Shown here: positions 44,511-53,232 of the stretch, piece by piece | Layout: every line of letters begins with the position of its first letter | Position numbering within the stretch: the stretch's first letter is position 1 | Origin: Betaproteobacteria bacterium | Lineage (GTDB): Bacteria > Pseudomonadota > Gammaproteobacteria > Burkholderiales > Burkholderiaceae_C | Length of the DNA stretch: 59,449 nucleotides | Direction: 5' to 3' | NCBI GenBank assembly: GCA_028870715.1 | Contig: JAGWOZ010000002.1 | Location: 1-59,449, forward strand | Position numbers and translations under genes: made by a program | Notes under the pieces: generated by a model | What the model was told of the DNA's origin: nothing | What the model saw: only the letters and a program-made list of their open reading frames with translations | The model's database searches: none

Positions 44511-45794
44511 ATGCGTCGCCACGTGATTATCGGCAACGGCCCGGCGGGGGTCGTTGCCGCTGAAACGCTGCGCAAAAATGCGCCGGCCGGCGATGCCATC
44601 GTGCTTATCGGTGACGAGGACACACCGCCCTATTCACGCATGGCGATCCCTTACCTTCTGCATGGCGACATCACCGAGCGCGGCACATGGTTGCGCAAGG
44701 ATCCACACCACTGGAAAACCCTGGACATCGCGCTCAGGCGCGACCGCGTTAAGGCACTGGATACCGGGCACAAGAGCCTGTCGTTCGAGTCCGGCGACAC
44801 GCTGTCATTTGACACCTTGCTGATTGCCACGGGCTCGAGCCCCGTGCTGCCTCCGATCCCCGGAATTCATGCGCAACGCGTGCACACGTGCTGGACCCTT
44901 GAGGATGCCCGCGCCATCGAGAAGTTCGCTGTCCCTGGCGCCCGCGTGATCCAGCTCGGAGCCGGGTTCATTGGATGCATCATCATGGAGAGCCTCGTGC
45001 GCAGGCGCGTGGCGCTCACCGTGGTGGAAATGGGCGACCGCATGGTGCCGCGCATGATGGGCGAGACCGCGGGGGGGATGATCCGGGACTGGGTACAGGC
45101 CAAAGGCGTGCAGGTGCATACGGGCGCCCGCATCGAATCCATCGAGTCCAACCCCCCAGACATGCAGGCGCCGCTGGCTGTGCGACTGTCCAGCGGGCAA
45201 CGCCTGGCCGCCGATCTTGTTATCAGCGCAGCTGGCGTCAAGCCCAATATCGTTTTTCTCGAGAACTCAGCGGTGCGATGCCTGCAAGGGGTTCTCACCG
45301 ATGAGACGATGCAAACCAGTGTGCCCGGCGTCTATGCCGCGGGCGACTGTGCCGAGGCGTTCGATGCGGTGTATGGCAAGCCCATTGTCAGCGCCATCCA
45401 GCCCAACGCGGTGGACCAGGCCTATGTCGCGGCGCTGAACATGGTTGGCAAACATGCCCAGCTGCGCGGCGTCACGCAAATCAACGTCCTGGACACGCTG
45501 GGGCTGATCTCCTGCAGCTTCGGCCAGTGGCAAGGGGTGCCGGGGGGGCAGGGTATCGAGCTGACCGACCGCGCCGGCTTCAAGCACCTCAGCTTGCAGT
45601 TCGACGGCGACGTCATGGTGGGCAGCAACAGCATTGGCACCACGGAGCACATTGGCGTGCTGCGCGGCTTGGTGGAAGGGCGCGTCAAGCTCGGCGCCTG
45701 GAAGGACAAACTGCTGGCCGACCCCACAGCGCTCATGGAAGCCTATCTTGCGACGGCTCAGGCCCAGAGCCGTCGCAGCCTGCTGGCAGCATGA
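44511..45794 (+). CDS. aorC: FAD/NAD-binding oxidoreductase subunit (AorC-like)
   Basis: This flavoprotein probably passes electrons between NAD(H) and the AorAB filament. The start MRRHVIIGNGPAGVVAAETL places the FAD motif (GNGPAG) at the N-terminus and follows the aorB stop by one base. A second nucleotide fold is seen at VIQLGAGFIGCIIMESLVRR, and the GVYAAGDCAEAFD segment closes the FAD site. There is no redox-active CxxxxC, so it is not a disulfide reductase. The length is 427 residues. The stop overlaps the MoaD-like gene as ATGA. The subunit role is taken from gene order and family. Confidence 0.88.
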   Translation: MRRHVIIGNGPAGVVAAETLRKNAPAGDAIVLIGDEDTPPYSRMAIPYLLHGDITERGTWLRKDPHHWKTLDIALRRDRVKALDTGHKSLSFESGDTLSFDTLLIATGSSPVLPPIPGIHAQRVHTCWTLEDARAIEKFAVPGARVIQLGAGFIGCIIMESLVRRRVALTVVEMGDRMVPRMMGETAGGMIRDWVQAKGVQVHTGARIESIESNPPDMQAPLAVRLSSGQRLAADLVISAAGVKPNIVFLENSAVRCLQGVLTDETMQTSVPGVYAAGDCAEAFDAVYGKPIVSAIQPNAVDQAYVAALNMVGKHAQLRGVTQINVLDTLGLISCSFGQWQGVPGGQGIELTDRAGFKHLSLQFDGDVMVGSNSIGTTEHIGVLRGLVEGRVKLGAWKDKLLADPTALMEAYLATAQAQSRRSLLAA

Positions 45795-46111
45795 CTGCGG
45801 TTCAAGCACCCCCTTCGGGATCCGGGTCCGGCCTTGCTGATGCGACTGCCGGCCCGAGCTTGCGCATCACGCTCAAGTTGATGGCCACGCTCACGGACTA
45901 TCTGCCGCAGCCACGCCAAGGGCATCAGATCGATCTGGAGCTGCTCGCGGGCACGACGATCCAGGACGTCGTCGAACGCTTCCACTTGCCTTGGCAACTC
46001 GTGCATTTGGTGTTGGTCGACGGGGTTTACATCTATCCGGACAAGCGTGACACACGCGAGCTGCGCGACGGCGAGACCCTGGCCATCTGGCCGCCCGTTG
46101 CCGGCGGCTGA
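45791..46111 (+). CDS. aorD: MoaD/ThiS-like small ubiquitin-fold protein (AorD-like)
   Basis: The 106-residue protein has a beta-grasp domain (LRITLKLMATLTDYLPQ, then IDLELLAGTTIQDVVERF and VLVDGVYIYPDKRD). It ends in Gly-Gly (PPVAGG), the sulfur-carrying tail of MoaD-type proteins. It probably supplies sulfur for the pterin dithiolene of the tungsten cofactor of AorB. The long ORF-track frame through aorC is rejected; ATGA coupling to the aorC stop fixes this start. The N-terminal ~28 residues are Gly/Ser/Ala-rich. Confidence 0.85.
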   Translation: MTAVQAPPSGSGSGLADATAGPSLRITLKLMATLTDYLPQPRQGHQIDLELLAGTTIQDVVERFHLPWQLVHLVLVDGVYIYPDKRDTRELRDGETLAIWPPVAGG

Positions 46112-46118
46112 GTTGCGC

Positions 46119-46418
46119 ATGTTCGGCGCTGACGCTCCAGCCTCGACAGAGCTCGATATGGCCATCACGCGCGCCGATTTCGCGCGGCAGCTGGCCATGG
46201 CCTTTGGCCCGCTGCAAACGCCGCACGCCGACACCTACGTCGGGCAAAGCGACTGCTGCGCCTGGTCCATCAGATTGCGACCCGCCACGCCCACACGCTT
46301 GGGACGAATCGTGCTGGAACGCTGGACCGTCAGCATCGAGCTCACCACGTCCACCCCTGAGGGGCGGGCGCAATGGTGGAGCCGCTTCGGCGCGTATTTT
46401 CAAAAAGGCGGCGGCTAA
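46119..46418 (+). CDS. Small conserved-looking protein at the end of the aor operon (AorE candidate)
   Basis: I do not recognise a domain in this 99-residue protein. It starts MFGADAPASTELDMAITRAD, seven bases after aorD. Visible features are QSDCCAWSIRLRP with adjacent Cys residues, and many Arg/Trp residues (GRAQWWSRFGAYF) near the C-terminus. It has no signal peptide or membrane segment. Its place as fifth gene of the operon suggests an accessory role in AOR maturation. The ORF-track start lies inside aorD and is rejected. Confidence 0.65.
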   Translation: MFGADAPASTELDMAITRADFARQLAMAFGPLQTPHADTYVGQSDCCAWSIRLRPATPTRLGRIVLERWTVSIELTTSTPEGRAQWWSRFGAYFQKGGG

Positions 46419-46599
46419 ACCTCACGCCGGGTTGCCATCGCACGGTGGCCTGCAGGGGGGCCCAGCTTGCGCGGTCAGAACGGCCAGTCCTGCGGTCAGC
46501 CTCATTTCACAGCTGAGCCGGGCGTGTCCCACCCTTGCGCACCGGGTCCATGCACGGCAAATCCGGCGCATGCCCCAAGTGGATGTTCTTGGCGTCCAG

Positions 46600-47811
46600 C
46601 TAGGCTTCACCGCCCTCAAGGACGGTGCTTGTCACACATGGGGTCAGCGCGCTGTCAAAACTGGGGGGCAAGTTCGCTTTGCGCTCCCGCGCAGCGGTCT
46701 GAAGGATTTGAGCGAGAATCGCCGGGATTTCGTACACGGCGCGGTTACGCCGCGCCCTAACCCGCCGCTGATACTGCCCGAGCTGCTGGGTGATGTGATG
46801 CACGGCAGCACGAATGCCGCGAAACGAGGGGAGCACCAGGCCCAGGCCTTCCTCGGCGAGCCACTGCGTGTTGTAGCGCTCCTGGGGCATGGTCCAGACA
46901 TTGCGTGTGACGATCGCAGGCAGACCCAAGTGCAGGGCCTCACTCAGCGAGCCTGGTCCAGGTTTGCCGATGAAAAAGTCGCCAAGCCGCATGAAGTCCG
47001 CAACGTCGGTCGTGAACCCCAGGATCACACGCGGGGCTGCCGCAGGAAGCGCACGCAGCTTGGCGGCCAGAGCGCCATTGTGCCCGCACATCAGAACCAG
47101 TTGCACATCAGGCAAGCGCTGTGCGATCGCCACCATGCTGCGCGAGCCGTGGCCGCCGAACATCACCACGCCGGTGGGCTGCGCGGGATCCAGCCCATGG
47201 GCGGCCGCATCCAGCGCTGGTGCCCGACGGTAGAAATCAGGGCGAATGACCATGCCTGACGTGGCGTGAATACGGCGCTCGTCAAAACCCGCCTGGCGCG
47301 CCTGCTCAACCGCCTTGGGCGTGCCGCAAATGAGGTGCTGATCCTGGCCGGGCTCGATCCAGAAATGCGGCGGATGGTCAGCCAAATCCGTGAGCACGGT
47401 CACATAGGGCACCCCTGGCAGGCTGCACGCGAGGCTTTCGAAGAGAGCGCGGTTGAAATTGGGAATGAGTGACACCACCATGTCCGGCCGTGTGCGCAAC
47501 CAATGCTGCCCCAGCACCTTGAGCAAGGTGGGATGCAACAGGCGGATCAACGCCTGCAGCAGGCGCAATTCCGTGTGCAGCCCCAAGGTCAAACCCCGCG
47601 CCAGCCGTGCGTTGTAATAGTCTTCCGGGGACAAGCCAAATTTCCGAAAGCTGCCCTGCGGGTCAAGCACCTCGGTGAGGTTCACCAAGCGTACAGTCCA
47701 GCCCAACCCGCGGTCGGCGATTGCTTGTTGCAGTGCCAAGGCGGAGGCACGATGACCACCGCCGGCGTTGAAATAGACCAGATCGACCGTGGGCACGCCA
47801 GACCTCTGCAT
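46600..47811 (-). CDS. GT28/MGDG-synthase-like glycosyltransferase
   Basis: The 403-residue protein resembles MurG and plant-type galactolipid synthases. The N-terminal domain starts VDLVYFNAGGGHRASALAL, the MGDG-synthase signature. The central region DMVVSLIPNFNRALF and the C-terminal donor-binding part GHGSRSMVAIAQRL, FFIGKPGPGSLSEALHLGLP and VTRNVWTMPQERYN follow the GT-B pattern. The acceptor may be diacylglycerol or another lipid; the sugar donor cannot be told. It lies just after the ABC importer genes, 17 bases downstream of the ATPase gene on the same strand. Confidence 0.82.
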   Translation of the reverse strand: MQRSGVPTVDLVYFNAGGGHRASALALQQAIADRGLGWTVRLVNLTEVLDPQGSFRKFGLSPEDYYNARLARGLTLGLHTELRLLQALIRLLHPTLLKVLGQHWLRTRPDMVVSLIPNFNRALFESLACSLPGVPYVTVLTDLADHPPHFWIEPGQDQHLICGTPKAVEQARQAGFDERRIHATSGMVIRPDFYRRAPALDAAAHGLDPAQPTGVVMFGGHGSRSMVAIAQRLPDVQLVLMCGHNGALAAKLRALPAAAPRVILGFTTDVADFMRLGDFFIGKPGPGSLSEALHLGLPAIVTRNVWTMPQERYNTQWLAEEGLGLVLPSFRGIRAAVHHITQQLGQYQRRVRARRNRAVYEIPAILAQILQTAARERKANLPPSFDSALTPCVTSTVLEGGEA

Positions 47812-47828
47812 CGCGGCTTGGCTGATAG

Positions 47829-49229
47829 TCAGGCCGCTGCGGCCTCGGCCTCGTCCTCGCCGGGATTGTCCAGGCTAAAAACGTCGGCGTTGTCGTCGTA
47901 GGCGTAACTCTCAGCGTACCGGCCCCAGTCAATCGCAGTATCCAGGACGCGCTCGGCCTCCTCCTCGCTGAAGTGATCCTCCAGCTCTGTCCGAAAGCGC
48001 GTTCCGGGAGCGCGGTGATTGTGGCGTTCGTCAAGCACGGCGCGGATGCGTGCAGCCAAGGGCACGCGGTCGATAAGGTGGCGTGCAAACAGCAGCTTGC
48101 GCTCCTGCACGTCGGCCTCGACAAACGCACGTCCAGCCGTGGTCAGTTCGATATCACCCTCCAGCACCTGGGCGAAGCCCAAAAGCTCCACCGACTCGAT
48201 CAGGGGAAAAAGGTCATCAACCGAGAAGTGCATGTCTTCAGCCAACTCGGGAAGGCTGATTTGGGTGTTGGCGGTGTTCTGCTCGAGCGAGGCCAGTTCC
48301 TCCAGCAGGCCGGCGAGCTGGTTGACTGACACGTGAGGCAACCGGTGGCCGATGCTGATGGCACCGCGCTGGGCAAGGTTGACGCTGGCGGCCGGGCGCG
48401 CGGTCATGATGCCGTAGATGTGCTCGACCAGGTCCCGAAACTCCTGGGACTCGCGCTCGCGAGGCTGCGGCAACGAGACGGGAATCTCGGCACGCACGCG
48501 CCCGGGGTTGGAGCCGAGCACCAGGATGCGGTCAGCCATCAGGGCGGCCTCCTCGATATTGTGCGAAACCAAAAGAATGCCGCGTGTGGGAATTTTGCGC
48601 TCTGCCCACAAGTCCAAAAGATCGGTACGCAGCGTCTCGGAGGTGAGCACGTCCAGGGCCGAGAACGGCTCGTCCATCAGAAGCACGTCCGGATTGATGA
48701 CCAGGGCCCGGGCGAATCCCACACGTTGGCGCATGCCCCCCGAGAGTTCACGCGGGTAGGCCGACTCGAATCCATCGAGCCCGATCAGATCGATCGCGGC
48801 AAGGGCACGCTGCTTGCGCTCCGCGGGCGGCACCTTCAGGGCCTCCAGGCCCAATTCAACATTCTGGAGCACGGTGAGCCAGGGGAACAGCGCGAAACTC
48901 TGAAAGACCATCGCCAGCCCCGGCAGCGGCCCCGTAATCGGCCGCCCGCGGTGAAGCAATGTGCCTTCGGTCGGCGGCACGAGGCCCGCGAGCATGCGCA
49001 GGAGGGTCGACTTTCCCGAGCCGGAGCGCCCCAGCAGGACGAGAATCTCGCCCTCACGCAGGTGCATGCTCATGTCGTCGAGGATGAGCAAGTCGGAGCC
49101 GTCCGGGGCTTTGAAGGCCTTGCGGACGTGTTCCGCTCGAAAGATGTCCACGCCATCCCGCGCACCAGTTGACTGCTCCGGGTGGCCGTCGCCTGTGGCG
49201 TGGTGCAGAAGCTGTGGATTGGCGACCAT
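47829..49229 (-). CDS. ABC transporter ATPase with C-terminal AAA-associated domain
   Basis: This ATP-binding subunit belongs to a nitrate/sulfonate/taurine-type importer. The start MVANPQLLHHATGDGHP gives 466 residues; the ORF-track extension through the permease gene is rejected. Walker A is LLGRSGSGKSTLLRML, the signature is RELSGGMRQRVGFARAL, Walker B is PDVLLMDEPFSALD and the switch His is in LLVSHNIEEAALM. After residue about 290 a second domain follows (MHFSVDDLFPLIESVELLG), the AAA-associated domain seen in some of these ATPases, ending in an acidic tail. It follows the permease gene by 29 bases. No binding protein gene is adjacent. Confidence 0.92.
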   Translation of the reverse strand: MVANPQLLHHATGDGHPEQSTGARDGVDIFRAEHVRKAFKAPDGSDLLILDDMSMHLREGEILVLLGRSGSGKSTLLRMLAGLVPPTEGTLLHRGRPITGPLPGLAMVFQSFALFPWLTVLQNVELGLEALKVPPAERKQRALAAIDLIGLDGFESAYPRELSGGMRQRVGFARALVINPDVLLMDEPFSALDVLTSETLRTDLLDLWAERKIPTRGILLVSHNIEEAALMADRILVLGSNPGRVRAEIPVSLPQPRERESQEFRDLVEHIYGIMTARPAASVNLAQRGAISIGHRLPHVSVNQLAGLLEELASLEQNTANTQISLPELAEDMHFSVDDLFPLIESVELLGFAQVLEGDIELTTAGRAFVEADVQERKLLFARHLIDRVPLAARIRAVLDERHNHRAPGTRFRTELEDHFSEEEAERVLDTAIDWGRYAESYAYDDNADVFSLDNPGEDEAEAAAA

Positions 49230-49258
49230 GGTGCGTCCTCGGAAATGCGGTGGAAGGC

Positions 49259-50971
49259 TCAGTCCAGGCGCACGCGGCGCGTGGCCAGTTCGTAGAGGCG
49301 GTGCCAGAACAGGCGGTTGACCAAAATGACATAAAGAGACATCACCCCCACGCCGAGCGCGATCTGCGCGCTTTTGCCTTGGGCCGTGGCTTGACTGATG
49401 AAGGCGCCCAGGCCCGTGGCGACCAACGTCTTGTCCCCCCAGCTCACCACCTCGGCAACAATGCTGGCGTTCCACGCACCGCCAGAGGCGGTGACAGCGC
49501 CGGTGATGAAGCCGGGGAAAATACCCGGCAAGTAAAGGCGCTTCCACAGCAGCCAGCCCTTGAGGCCGAGACTGCGTGCCGCCTCGCGCATGTCCGTGGG
49601 AATGGCAGAGGCCGCGCCGACCACCGAGAACAGGATGTACCACATGCTGCCCAGGATCATCAGTGGGGCCGTCCACGCATTCACGCTGAGATGCCAGTGA
49701 ACGATGGCCACGACGACAAGCGGAAACAACAGGTTGGCCGGGAATGCGGCCAGAAACTGCGCGAGCGGCTGGGCCGCTTGGGCCCAGCGCGGGCGCAGGC
49801 CAATCCACACGCCCACGGGCACCCAGATCAGGGCCGACAGGCCCACCAGGACGAACACCTTGAACCCGGTAATCAACCCGAGCCAAAGAACGTGCCCGAC
49901 CAGCGGCCATCCAAAGTCTCGCGGCAACACCCGCACCAGGCTGGCCAGCGCCCAGATCGCAAACGCGACCACTGCCGCGTAGAACAACCCGTCACCCCAG
50001 CGGCGGTGAGCTCCGGGTTTGGGGCGCTGCTCGCTCACACGCGGCGTCAGGCGCAGCGACAACTCCCACAGCGCGGCCGGGACCGCCGCCAGTTGACGCA
50101 GCAACTGGGTACGCCGCAGGAAGTCGAGCACAAAAGAGCGTGGCGCCTCGCTCGCTGTGGTCATCTCAAACTTGAACTTGTCCGCCCAGGCCACGATGGG
50201 CCGAAACATCAGGGTGTCGTAGAGCAATATGATGATGATCATCGCGCCGATGGCCCAGCCGATGGCCACCAGATCCTTCGCCGCGATCGCCTGGGCGATG
50301 TACGAGCCGATTCCAGGCACGGTCACGGTCTGGCCGGCCACGGTGATGGCTTCCGATGCCACGACGAAAAACCAGCCGCCGGACATCGACATCATGGTGT
50401 TCCACAGCAACCCCGGCATGGCGAAAGGCAATTCCAATTTCCAAAAGCACTGCCAGGCATTGAGCCGATACAGCGTTGCCGCCTCCTGCAGGTCGCGCGG
50501 CACCGTTTTGAGGGATTGGTACAGACTAAACGTCATGTTCCACGCCTGCGACGTGAACACGGCAAAAATTACCGATAGCTGCACGCCGATGAGGCTGTTC
50601 GGAAACATGGCCATGAATCCGGTCACGGTGATCGACAGATACCCCAGGATGGGCACGGATTGCAGCACGTCCAGGACGGGAATGAGCACGCGCTCGGCGT
50701 AGCGGTTGTGGGCCGCCAGCCAGGCGTAACTGAGCGTGAACACGAACGAGACCACAAGCGCCGCCAGCATGCGCAAGACCGTATACAGCCCATATTCGGG
50801 CAAAGCCAGAGGTGACAGCGAAATGGGCATGACCTGCCCCAGCCGATAGGGCACGGCCATCTGGTGTCCGGCATGGCTGACGATGAAGAACAGCGCGATG
50901 ACCAGAGGCAACGCAATCAAGTCGCGCCGGTTCGGCACGGGCAAGGGCAGGCGGCGCAGATCAAGGGACAT
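49259..50971 (-). CDS. ABC transporter permease, two fused BPD_transp_1 domains
   Basis: The 570-residue inner-membrane protein has two permease domains in one chain. The first domain loop is LQEAATLYRLNAWQCFWKLE, which carries the EAA-type ATPase contact. The second is REAARSLGLKGWLLWKRLYL. About 11-12 hydrophobic segments are visible. The start MSLDLRRLPLPVPNRRDL gives a short cytoplasmic leader. The fusion replaces the usual homodimer, so one copy would pair with two ATPases. Nitrate, sulfonate, taurine or bicarbonate are possible substrates. It is divergent from the CDF gene. Confidence 0.9.
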   Translation of the reverse strand: MSLDLRRLPLPVPNRRDLIALPLVIALFFIVSHAGHQMAVPYRLGQVMPISLSPLALPEYGLYTVLRMLAALVVSFVFTLSYAWLAAHNRYAERVLIPVLDVLQSVPILGYLSITVTGFMAMFPNSLIGVQLSVIFAVFTSQAWNMTFSLYQSLKTVPRDLQEAATLYRLNAWQCFWKLELPFAMPGLLWNTMMSMSGGWFFVVASEAITVAGQTVTVPGIGSYIAQAIAAKDLVAIGWAIGAMIIIILLYDTLMFRPIVAWADKFKFEMTTASEAPRSFVLDFLRRTQLLRQLAAVPAALWELSLRLTPRVSEQRPKPGAHRRWGDGLFYAAVVAFAIWALASLVRVLPRDFGWPLVGHVLWLGLITGFKVFVLVGLSALIWVPVGVWIGLRPRWAQAAQPLAQFLAAFPANLLFPLVVVAIVHWHLSVNAWTAPLMILGSMWYILFSVVGAASAIPTDMREAARSLGLKGWLLWKRLYLPGIFPGFITGAVTASGGAWNASIVAEVVSWGDKTLVATGLGAFISQATAQGKSAQIALGVGVMSLYVILVNRLFWHRLYELATRRVRLD

Positions 50972-51165
50972 GGGTATTGCAGGTACGCACCAGTGCCGCA
51001 AGCCGCGGCGGGTCATTCCAGCAGTCTATCGGCAGCATTGTGACAATGCCGCCACATGGCAACGCGAGGGTCGTCCGTTGGCCACCAAGACGATTCTCGC
51101 CACAGGTCGTTTTACCATGCGGCAATCGCTTCCTTGCCCCACGCTTGGCCCTGCGCCTTCAGTCC

Positions 51166-52065
51166 ATGCACATCCGCCGTTATCTGCACGTTTCGCTCGC
51201 CGCAGCCGCGGTCGTGATTCTGCTCAAGATGCTCGCATGGAAGCTCACTGGATCGGTGGGATTCCTGTCGGATGCCATGGAATCGCTCGTCAACGTGCTG
51301 GCTGCTGGCTTCGCCCTGTTGATGGTGAGTATCGCCGGTCGCCCTCCGGACGCTGACCACCCCTTTGGGCACACCAAGGCCGAGTACTTCTCCAGTGGCA
51401 TTGAAGGGCTGTTCATTGGACTGGCCGCCGCCCTGATCCTCGTCGAGGCCGCGCAGCGCCTCATTGCGCCACACCCCGTCCACTCCGTTCCGGTCGGTGT
51501 TGCGCTCATCGCCTTGGCCACGGCGGTCAACGGACTGGTGGCGGCATGGATGCTCAAAGGCGCGGAGCGCTTGCGCTCGATCGTTCTTGAGGCCGACGCT
51601 CGCCACCTTCTGGCTGATGTGTGGACCAGCGCCGGCGTCATGGGTGGCGTTGTCCTGGTCCCGCTGACCGGCTGGCTGTGGCTCGACCCGGTGGTGGGCA
51701 TCCTGGTGGCCCTGCACATCCTGCGCGAGGCTTACCAGCTCGTTGCGCGCTCAGTTGACGGACTGATGGACAAGTCCCTGCCGGACGTTGACCTTCTCGC
51801 GGTGGAGCAGCTTCTCGAGCCTTATCGGAGTGCCGACGTACAGTTTGACCATGTTCGCACACGCCGGGCCGGCACGCGCCGATTCGTGGGCATGCATATG
51901 CACATGCCTGCGCACTGGACGCTGGGCCAAGCGGCGCGCTGCCGCCTGGCCGTGGAAAAAACCCTCATGGACGCGATGCCTGGCATCGGACTGACGATCG
52001 AAACGCTGCCTCAGGGCGAGGAGAGCCACCAGGAGGAGCGGAGCCCCAGGGAGCCGATGCCCTAG
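51166..52065 (+). CDS. CDF-family cation efflux transporter
   Basis: This inner-membrane antiporter exports divalent cations such as Zn2+, Fe2+, Mn2+ or Co2+. The start MHIRRYLHVSLAAAAVVI opens directly into the first helix; upstream frame codons are rejected. Metal-site segments are GSVGFLSDAMESLVN and HPFGHTKAEYFSSGIEGL, then DARHLLADVWTSAGV (the HxxxD pair). The C-terminal cytoplasmic domain includes TRRAGTRRFVGMHMHMPAHW with several His. The length is 299 residues. Which metal it moves is unknown. Confidence 0.92.
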   Translation: MHIRRYLHVSLAAAAVVILLKMLAWKLTGSVGFLSDAMESLVNVLAAGFALLMVSIAGRPPDADHPFGHTKAEYFSSGIEGLFIGLAAALILVEAAQRLIAPHPVHSVPVGVALIALATAVNGLVAAWMLKGAERLRSIVLEADARHLLADVWTSAGVMGGVVLVPLTGWLWLDPVVGILVALHILREAYQLVARSVDGLMDKSLPDVDLLAVEQLLEPYRSADVQFDHVRTRRAGTRRFVGMHMHMPAHWTLGQAARCRLAVEKTLMDAMPGIGLTIETLPQGEESHQEERSPREPMP

Positions 52066-52211
52066 GCCACGAGCACAATCGGTGAGATCATTGCGGTGCG
52101 GGACACGCAAGCGCGGACCGGGGTAAATTGAAACCCGGCGCGGGTTTGCACCTGTGCCTGCGCCACTTTATCGCCACACGACCCCCATACGCCAAGACAC
52201 CGGAGCCCGCC

Positions 52212-52844
52212 ATGCGTCTCAGCAGCCGTTCTTTCCAGGATCAGCACGCCCTTGCGCCGCAATATGCGTTCTGCAAGCCCGCGTCCGTCGGACACGTCGC
52301 GCTTTCGGATAACCGCAATCCGCACCTCGCCTGGAGCGAGGCGCCAGCGCAGACGCGCAGTTTCGCGCTGATCTGCCATGACCCCGACGTGCCGAGCGCC
52401 GCCGATGATGTCAATCGTGAGGGCCATACGGTACCAGCGTCTTTACGCCGCGTGGATTTCTTCCATTGGGTTGTCGTCGACATCCCTGCCGATTGGCGTG
52501 AAATCGCCGAAGGTGCCATGAGCGCCGGTGTGACGGCGCGCGGCAAGGGCCCGCTGCCAGGCCCCGCGCCGCGTCACGGCATCAACGACTATACGGCGTG
52601 GTTCAAGGGCGACCAGGACATGGAAGGTTTGTATTACGGCTACGACGGCCCCTGCCCGCCGTGGAACGATGCGCTCCTCCACCACTACACGTTCACGCTA
52701 TTTGCGCTGGATCTTCCGCACTGTCCCGTGGACGGCGCCTTTACGGGGCAACAGGTGCGCGACGCCATCGCCGGCCACGTGTTGGCACAGGCGGCGATCA
52801 CCGGCACGTACACCCTCAATCCAAACCTGGCCAAAGGAGGCTGA
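52212..52844 (+). CDS. YbhB/YbcL-family phosphatidylethanolamine-binding protein
   Basis: The 210-residue PEBP-fold protein is predicted cytoplasmic and starts MRLSSRSFQDQHALAPQYAF. The ligand-pocket signature is LICHDPDVPSAADDVN and FFHWVVVDIP. HGINDYTAWFKGD and YYGYDGPCPPWNDALLHHYT form the conserved second pocket segment. The C-terminus FTGQQVRDAIAGHVLAQA is typical. It is longer than E. coli YbhB (about 158 residues), as in a common betaproteobacterial subgroup. The substrate is unknown. Confidence 0.9.
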   Translation: MRLSSRSFQDQHALAPQYAFCKPASVGHVALSDNRNPHLAWSEAPAQTRSFALICHDPDVPSAADDVNREGHTVPASLRRVDFFHWVVVDIPADWREIAEGAMSAGVTARGKGPLPGPAPRHGINDYTAWFKGDQDMEGLYYGYDGPCPPWNDALLHHYTFTLFALDLPHCPVDGAFTGQQVRDAIAGHVLAQAAITGTYTLNPNLAKGG

Positions 52845-52947
52845 GCCGCGCAGCGGTATCGGGCCAGCGGCCTGTCCGGCGCCCCAGTGCAGAGGGAAAC
52901 CAACAGCCATCTACACTGCGCGCATCCTTGCGCCAGCACACAACACC

Positions 52948-53208
52948 ATGTCCCAGGATGTCCCAAGCAAAAAGCCGCTCAATGTGCAACTCCAGGGCCT
53001 CATCGGCATCCTTGTGGGCATTCTTGCCCTCGTCATCGTCCTCGGGCTGCTGCGTTGGCGGCGCGATGGCTTGCCGGTCGACCCCGCCGAGCTGCAGATG
53101 AGCGCATCCTCCCCCTGCATGGTGCAGGCCATCAACGCCGCCACCGCGGGTGGCAAGCCCATTACCTACAGCCAGCTCGACACGCTCAAAGCCCGGTGCG
53201 GGCAATGA
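52948..53208 (+). CDS. Small single-pass membrane protein of unknown function
   Basis: The 86-residue protein has a polar N-terminus (MSQDVPSKKPLNVQLQ), one strong membrane helix (GLIGILVGILALVIVLGLL), then an arginine cluster (RWRR) and a short tail with two cysteines (SSPCMVQAI and KARCGQ). No family was recognised. The chosen ATG lies in an intergenic gap after the PEBP gene; the ORF-track start lies inside the PEBP gene and is rejected. It ends 24 bases from the end of sorB, convergently. Whether it belongs to sulfite respiration is unknown. Confidence 0.55.
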   Translation: MSQDVPSKKPLNVQLQGLIGILVGILALVIVLGLLRWRRDGLPVDPAELQMSASSPCMVQAINAATAGGKPITYSQLDTLKARCGQ

Positions 53209-53232
53209 GCCTGTCCTGGGCTTGCGACGGCC

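Noticed and set aside
49230-49910. N-terminal extension of the ABC ATPase frame in the ORF track
   Set aside because: It overlaps the permease gene, and the ATPase homology begins after the ATG at 49229.
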